Origin: Bacteroides salyersiae WAL 10018 = DSM 18765 = JCM 12988
GTDB taxonomy: Bacteria > Bacteroidota > Bacteroidia > Bacteroidales > Bacteroidaceae
DNA: 64,000 bases
Direction: 5' to 3'
Assembly (NCBI RefSeq): GCF_000381365.1
Contig: NZ_KB905466.1
Span: 2,716,821-2,780,820, forward strand
A program made the position numbers and the translations under genes. Under the pieces are notes generated by a model. That model had not been told where the DNA came from. It saw nothing but the letters and a program-made list of their open reading frames with translations, and did not search any database. Below, one piece after another: positions 59,757 through 64,000 of the stretch (position 1 is its first letter; every line of letters starts with the position of its first letter).

Positions 59757-60767
59757 TCATTTTACTTCCCAAGTGTCGTTAGTCATAAGCAATTCATTGA
59801 AATTGTGATATTTCTTTTTGCCTTTCACTTCTTCGATTTGCTCCATAACTGCATCGTTGTATGTAGGAGCTTCCACATCACGAATTACTCCTAAAGCTAT
59901 TGGGAACTCCGGACCTTCCATTAACGCCAGTTTTAATTGAAGGGTATTGTCCATACAATGAGCATCGTGTATCAGAATGTCTTTTTCCGTAATCCCGTTT
60001 TCACCCAACTTCACTACTTTCAGTCCGAATCCTTGTTGCATCAATCCGTATTCTTTGTTCTCGCCGAATAACATTGGTTTTCCGTGTTCCAGATAGATGG
60101 CGTTTTTGGCGCGTCCTTCTTTGGTCGCGACACTTTCATGGGTACCGTCATTGAAGATAACGCAATTTTGCAGTACTTCTACTACAGATGCACCTTTGTG
60201 ATTAGCGGCAGCTTTCAAAACTTCCACGGAGGCAGCACCGTCAACGGCTACACAGCGTGCAAAGAAGCGGCCGCGTGCACCGAAGCAGAGTTCGGCCGGA
60301 TGGAAAGGATCTTCAACCGTTCCATAAGGAGAGGACTTGCTGACAAAACCACGTTCTGATGTGGGCGAATACTGTCCTTTAGTTAATCCGTAGATACGAT
60401 TGTTTAACAAGATCATATTAAGATCGACGTTACGACGGATGGCGTGAATGAAATGGTTGCCACCGATAGCCAAACCATCGCCATCTCCGGATACTTGCCA
60501 AACGGTAAGATCGGGATTGGCCACTTTGGCACCTGTAGCTACCGCAGCAGCACGTCCGTGGATGGTATGAAAGCCATAGGTGTTTACGTAATAAGGCAAA
60601 CGCGATGAGCAACCGATACCGGAGATAACGGCAATATTGTGTGGAGCCACTCCCAATTCGGCCATAGCTTTATGCAGGGAGTTCAGGAAAGCATGATCGC
60701 CACATCCCGGGCACCAGCGTGGTTGCCCCGATTTATAATCTTTAGCTGTATATACTGTTTCGCTCAT
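59757..60767 (-). CDS. korB: 2-oxoacid:ferredoxin oxidoreductase subunit beta
   Basis: A 336-residue subunit binding thiamine pyrophosphate. The Cys-rich start RWCPGCGDHAFL (Fe-S/TPP region) and the TPP motif GDGDGLAIGGNHFIHAIRRNVDLNMILLNN are clear. With KorA it oxidises 2-oxoglutarate (or another 2-oxoacid) and CoA to an acyl-CoA and CO2, reducing ferredoxin. Start codon 3 bp after the korA stop; the operon ends in a strong hairpin. Confidence 0.92.
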   Translation of the reverse strand: MSETVYTAKDYKSGQPRWCPGCGDHAFLNSLHKAMAELGVAPHNIAVISGIGCSSRLPYYVNTYGFHTIHGRAAAVATGAKVANPDLTVWQVSGDGDGLAIGGNHFIHAIRRNVDLNMILLNNRIYGLTKGQYSPTSERGFVSKSSPYGTVEDPFHPAELCFGARGRFFARCVAVDGAASVEVLKAAANHKGASVVEVLQNCVIFNDGTHESVATKEGRAKNAIYLEHGKPMLFGENKEYGLMQQGFGLKVVKLGENGITEKDILIHDAHCMDNTLQLKLALMEGPEFPIALGVIRDVEAPTYNDAVMEQIEEVKGKKKYHNFNELLMTNDTWEVK

Positions 60768-60770
60768 TTC

Positions 60771-62621
60771 TTATTCCTCCAATAATTTAGTAAATGTATC
60801 TACAAGTTCTCTTGTAACGAAAGGCTGTCCTTTCACCTGATTAAACTGGTTGATATTCAGTCCGGGTACTTTCATACGCAGATATCCGGCAAACTGTCCC
60901 AGATTTTGTTCGGCTACGATAATTTTTTTGTATTTCTTCAGTACGTCTGCTGTATTTTTAGGCAGCGGGTTGATATACTGGAAATGAGCAAGTGCCACTT
61001 TTTGGCCATTTTTACGCATATGTTCTACAGCGGAGTAGAGGTGACCATATGTTCCACCCCATCCTACTACCAACAGCTCGGCATCGGCATCACCCTGTAC
61101 TTCCAGTTCGGGAATGCAGTCTGCAATCTTATCCACTTTGGCTTGACGCAATAATGTCATCTTTTGGTGATTTTCCGGTTCGGTAGAGATAACGCCGGTT
61201 TCATTACTTTTTTCCAGACCGCCGATACGATGCATGAAGCCTTCTGTTCCGGGAACCGCCCAATAGCGTGAACCTGTTTTCTCGTTACGCTGGAACGGTG
61301 TCCAAGTACCTTCCATTTCGGGAGTGACATAGGGCGGGTTTATGGCCGGATATTCATCCAAGTTGGGTAATTTCCATGCAGCGGAACCATTAGCGATGAA
61401 AGCATCGGTCAGTAGTACTACCGGTGTCATGTGTTCCAATGCGATTTTTGCAGCCATATAAGCGGCATCAAAGCAGTTGGTTGGTGAAGTAGCGGCAATA
61501 ACCGGCATTGGGCTTTCACCATTGCGTCCATAGAGCGCCTGTAGCAGGTCTGTTTGTTCTGATTTAGTAGGCATACCGGTTGATGGACCTCCACGTTGTA
61601 CATTAACAACAACTAATGGGAGCTCTGCGATGACAGCAAGGTTCATGGCCTCACTTTTCAGACATACCCCCGGGCCGGAAGTCGTAGTGACTGCAAGGTC
61701 ACCTGCAAAGGCAGCACCTACCGCAGAAGCGCATCCGGCAATCTCGTCTTCGCATTGTACGGTCTTTATGCCGAGTGATTTGTGCTTAGACAGTTCGTGA
61801 AGAATATCTGTAGCCGGGGTGATCGGATAAGAGCCCAGATAGAGTTCCAGACCGGCCTTTTCTGCTGCTGCAATCAAACCGTAGGAGGTAGCTTTATTAC
61901 CGTTTATGTCTGTATAGAGTCCTTTTGCCTTGGGACTTTTACTTTCTATCTTATAAGTAGAGGTAGAAGCGTGGGTATTTGCACCATAATTATAGCCATC
62001 GTTCAAAACTTTGATGTTAGCTGCTGCAATTTCCGGTTTCTTGGCAAACTTCTGGCGAAGCATATTTTCGGCAGCTTTAAGATTTCGATTGAACAGCCAG
62101 CAGACTAATCCTAAAGCGAACATGTTTTTACAACGTAGCATGGCTTTGTTGTCCAGACCGGAATCTTTTAGGCTTTCCTTACACATAGAAGATATGGGCA
62201 CTTCAAGAACTTCTTGTTTGATACCTAATTCTTCGAATGCATTATTTGTCGTAAATTTCGCTTTTTCCAAGTCCTTTGCTCCAAAAGAATCAGAATCGGT
62301 AATGACCAGCCCTTGTGGTTTGCAGAATTTGATCTGCGTTTTTAGAGCTGCGGGATTCATTGCTACTAATACATTACAACGATCGCCTGGAGTAAATATT
62401 CTGTTTGCTCCGATATGTACTTGAAAGCCGGATACACCGGTCAAAGACCCTTGCGGGGCACGAATATCTGCCGGATAATCGGGGAATGTACAGATGTCAT
62501 TCCCTACTGTTGCCGACACGTTCGAGAAGATGTTACCGGCCAGTTGCATACCGTCGCCGGAATCGCCGGAGAAGCGTACTACCACTTGCTCCAATTCTTT
62601 AACCATCATTTCGTCTGCCAT
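60771..62621 (-). CDS. korA: 2-oxoacid:acceptor oxidoreductase subunit alpha (gamma-alpha fusion)
   Basis: A 616-residue cytoplasmic subunit. The N-terminal ~190 residues form the gamma domain (VVRFSGDSGDGMQLAGNIFS), followed by the pyrimidine-binding domain (YPITPATDILHELSKH, ATTTSGPGVCLKSEAMNLA, TGMPTKSEQTDL) and a transketolase C-terminal-like domain (VVGWGGTYGHLYSAVE). This fused arrangement is usual for KorA of Bacteroides. It works with KorB in anaerobic central carbon metabolism. Confidence 0.92.
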   Translation of the reverse strand: MADEMMVKELEQVVVRFSGDSGDGMQLAGNIFSNVSATVGNDICTFPDYPADIRAPQGSLTGVSGFQVHIGANRIFTPGDRCNVLVAMNPAALKTQIKFCKPQGLVITDSDSFGAKDLEKAKFTTNNAFEELGIKQEVLEVPISSMCKESLKDSGLDNKAMLRCKNMFALGLVCWLFNRNLKAAENMLRQKFAKKPEIAAANIKVLNDGYNYGANTHASTSTYKIESKSPKAKGLYTDINGNKATSYGLIAAAEKAGLELYLGSYPITPATDILHELSKHKSLGIKTVQCEDEIAGCASAVGAAFAGDLAVTTTSGPGVCLKSEAMNLAVIAELPLVVVNVQRGGPSTGMPTKSEQTDLLQALYGRNGESPMPVIAATSPTNCFDAAYMAAKIALEHMTPVVLLTDAFIANGSAAWKLPNLDEYPAINPPYVTPEMEGTWTPFQRNEKTGSRYWAVPGTEGFMHRIGGLEKSNETGVISTEPENHQKMTLLRQAKVDKIADCIPELEVQGDADAELLVVGWGGTYGHLYSAVEHMRKNGQKVALAHFQYINPLPKNTADVLKKYKKIIVAEQNLGQFAGYLRMKVPGLNINQFNQVKGQPFVTRELVDTFTKLLEE

Positions 62622-63073
62622 AATTTTACTTACTATTTTAATTTTAGGATCGACTTGTTGTATTCTTGCATAAATATAACCCTTGTGTTGGTCACTTTTG
62701 TATATTCATTTATTATGCAGAAGGTTTCGCAAAGGTCGTAAAGTTAAACGACTTAGCAAAATCTTTTTTAGTTTATCTATAGCTGTCTATCAAAAGATTT
62801 GAAATATTGTTTGTATTGGACGTATATGTTAGTGTATTGGATAGGTTTCAATTTGTTTGTGATTCATTTTGTGTCATATTGATATCGATGTTTGTGAGGT
62901 AAAATGACGAATTGTTGCAGTTTTTATGCAAAATACAATCTTTCTGCTACTTTTTGTTGTGTATTATCTTGCAATGATAAGAATAAATCCCCTCTTTTCT
63001 AACTCTATTTCCTGAAATTGTTAATGCCTGCTTCCTTATTGTCCGGATACTTTATAAATCTATGCATTCTGTC
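62622..63073. other. Intergenic region upstream of korA
   Basis: No gene is supported. The stretch is AT-rich and contains one TTAGTGT (near 62829), also seen three times near 20030-20097. No clear -7 match was found for korA. Confidence 0.5.
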
Positions 63074-63103
63074 TTGTTAAATCGATAGAATACATTATCT
63101 TTG
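63074..63103 (+). promoter_or_regulatory. Promoter of tRNA-Arg
   Basis: TTG at 63074-63076, 19-bp spacer, then TATCTTTG at 63096-63103: a close match to the Bacteroides consensus, 18 bp before the tRNA. Confidence 0.75.
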
Positions 63104-63121
63104 CAACTAAAATTAAAAGTA

Positions 63122-63193
63122 GGTCCTGTAGTTCAACGGATAGAATAGAAGTTTCCTAAACTTTAGATAGGGGTTCGATTCCCCTCGGGACTA
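63122..63193 (+). tRNA. tRNA-Arg (anticodon CCU)
   Basis: A 72-nt cloverleaf can be drawn. The acceptor stem GGTCCTG pairs with CGGGACT (a terminal G-U), the D stem is GTTC/GAAT, and the anticodon stem GAAGT/ACTTT encloses the loop TTCCTAA, so the anticodon is CCU, reading AGG. The T arm AGGGG-TTCGATT-CCCCT is perfect. The discriminator base is A; CCA is not encoded. Confidence 0.93.
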
Positions 63194-63407
63194 CTTATGA
63201 AAAGTCAATTATTGAGTTTCTATATAGTTTTTTTGAGTTTTACTTCCGCTTTTACTTTTCCCATTTTGTTAAGATTATATTTAGCTTTTATAGATTGTTG
63301 TTTGTGTTTTTTCTCATGAAAACAATGGGACATTTGCAAGAATGTGTTTATAAATAAGTCAACTTTGAGAAATGTTTCGGAGGAGGAATTCTGATTGAAA
63401 CAAAAAG
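63194..63407. other. Intergenic stretch after tRNA-Arg
   Basis: No ORF or RNA gene is supported and no att-like partial tRNA copy is visible, although tRNA genes are frequent integration sites. It is AT-rich. Confidence 0.5.
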
Positions 63408-63457
63408 GAAGAGTTATCTGAAACTATAGCTTAACTATAAAAAACAGATAACTCTTC
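63408..63457 (-). terminator. Terminator of the right-edge gene
   Basis: Perfect 13-bp stem (GAAGAGTTATCTG at 63408-63420, complement at 63445-63457) followed on the minus strand by a T-rich tract; 41 bp after the gene's stop. Confidence 0.8.
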
Positions 63458-63498
63458 GAATACAATCTTTTTTCCTTAAAGAAAAATGTTATAACTGT

Positions 63499-64000
63499 TT
63501 ATTTCTTTATCAGTTTTTGACTGCGTACAATATTTCCTTTTTGCATCTTAACGACATATATAGCCGGAGTGATGTCGGATATATCTGTAGAAGAAGGATT
63601 ATTGGGCACATATTTAACTAACTGTCCATCAGTTGTATATATCCATGCTTTTTCTACATTGTTGAAATAAATCGTACCTTCGGTAGTTGTTGGCCACATT
63701 GTAGAAATAACAGATTCACTGTCTTTCCAAACATTTTCAACACCATCCGGATTGTTATTCAGTCCTTCCGGTTCATCAGCTTCACCTTGATCATGCATAT
63801 CCGGTGCCGGTTCGCGCGAAGGATTATTACCAATAATTTCTACTGGAATATCCAAAGTGAATCCTTTAGCTGTAAATCCGCAAGGGCCGGGGTGTGCAAA
63901 CCATGCATCGGAGAACACAAGACGTAGACGACTTTCTCCTGGTTTTGCATCAGCAGGAATAGTAAATTTCTGCGTTACGCCTGTCGTTTGGAATTCAGGA
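63499..64000 (-). CDS. Secreted protein with GEVED-like and C-terminal sorting-like domain (5' partial)
   Basis: The reading frame is open to the right edge (upstream codons read EFQTTGVTQKFTIPADAKPGESRLRLVF), so a GTG at 63916-63918 is not the start. The visible part begins with the end of a GEVED-like beta domain (FSDAWFAHPGPCGFTAKGFTLDIPVEI), like the corresponding part of the left-edge gene. A polar linker rich in Asn, Glu and Asp follows, then a sorting-like tail (EKAWIYTTDGQLVKYV...AIYVVKMQKGNIVRSQKLI). The main domain and function lie outside the window. Confidence 0.75.
   Translation of the reverse strand, partial: PEFQTTGVTQKFTIPADAKPGESRLRLVFSDAWFAHPGPCGFTAKGFTLDIPVEIIGNNPSREPAPDMHDQGEADEPEGLNNNPDGVENVWKDSESVISTMWPTTTEGTIYFNNVEKAWIYTTDGQLVKYVPNNPSSTDISDITPAIYVVKMQKGNIVRSQKLIKK

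Noticed and set aside
63122..63498. Mobile-element attachment site at tRNA-Arg
   Set aside because: No repeated 3' tRNA fragment or integrase gene is visible in the window.

Overview
The window looks like a chromosomal segment of a gut Bacteroidales species, most likely Bacteroides or a close relative. The evidence is tandem SusC/SusD pairs, lipoproteins with an acidic residue soon after the lipid Cys, a hybrid two-component regulator (HTCS), serine-type sulfatases, Bacteroides-type promoters (-7 TAnnTTTG with a TTG near -33) and familiar housekeeping genes (rpsO, typA, pckA, upp, korAB). No species name can be fixed from the sequence alone.

Layout. (1) 1-10255, plus strand: a compact hydrolase operon that begins before the window. 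It holds a GH63/MGH1-like enzyme with a GEVED domain and a C-terminal sorting-like domain, a two-gene LysO-type amino-acid exporter, a LacZ-type GH2, a second GH63/MGH1-like lipoprotein paralogous to the first, and an M43-like metalloprotease. (2) 10358-15096: housekeeping genes (acyl-CoA ligase with an XRE-cupin regulator, rpsO, typA). (3) 15275-22384: a secreted DUF6383-like protein, an isolated GH2 and two paralogous lipoproteins of unknown function. (4) 22580-48396: a large polysaccharide utilisation locus (PUL). A minus-strand operon (sulfatase, SusC, SusD, SusC, SusD, surface lipoprotein) diverges from a plus-strand enzyme operon (GH127-like, GH43, GH2, aldose epimerase, GH43, sulfatase), and an HTCS closes the locus. 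(5) 48765-51293: pckA and upp. (6) 51359-58220: a satellite of the PUL with a sulfatase/beta-helix fusion diverging from an Asp-box (sialidase-fold) protein, a small secreted protein and a fourth sulfatase. (7) An IS256-family element. (8) korAB, tRNA-Arg(CCU) and the 3' end of another secreted GEVED-like protein.

How the parts may work together. The enzymes (GH127-like, two GH43, GH2, four sulfatases) suggest a sulfated, arabinose- and possibly galactose-containing polysaccharide of plant or algal origin; this is inference. Two of the divergent promoters, those facing the plus-strand operons at 34802 and 54210, share ten-base half-sites of the type GAAC(A/G)AT(A/G)CT repeated 21 bp apart, with the proximal copy starting 35 bp before the -7 box. 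The minus-strand sulfatase promoter at 54112 has a similar pair. I propose this as the operator of the HTCS, which would unite the PUL and its satellite across pckA/upp.

Other points worth a second look: two intergenic arrays of short palindromes with 22-23 bp periods (20145-20208 and 38072-38157), a SusC that lacks the usual N-terminal domain, a LysO exporter inside a hydrolase operon, the sulfatase/beta-helix fusion, and seven proteins with C-terminal sorting-like domains.
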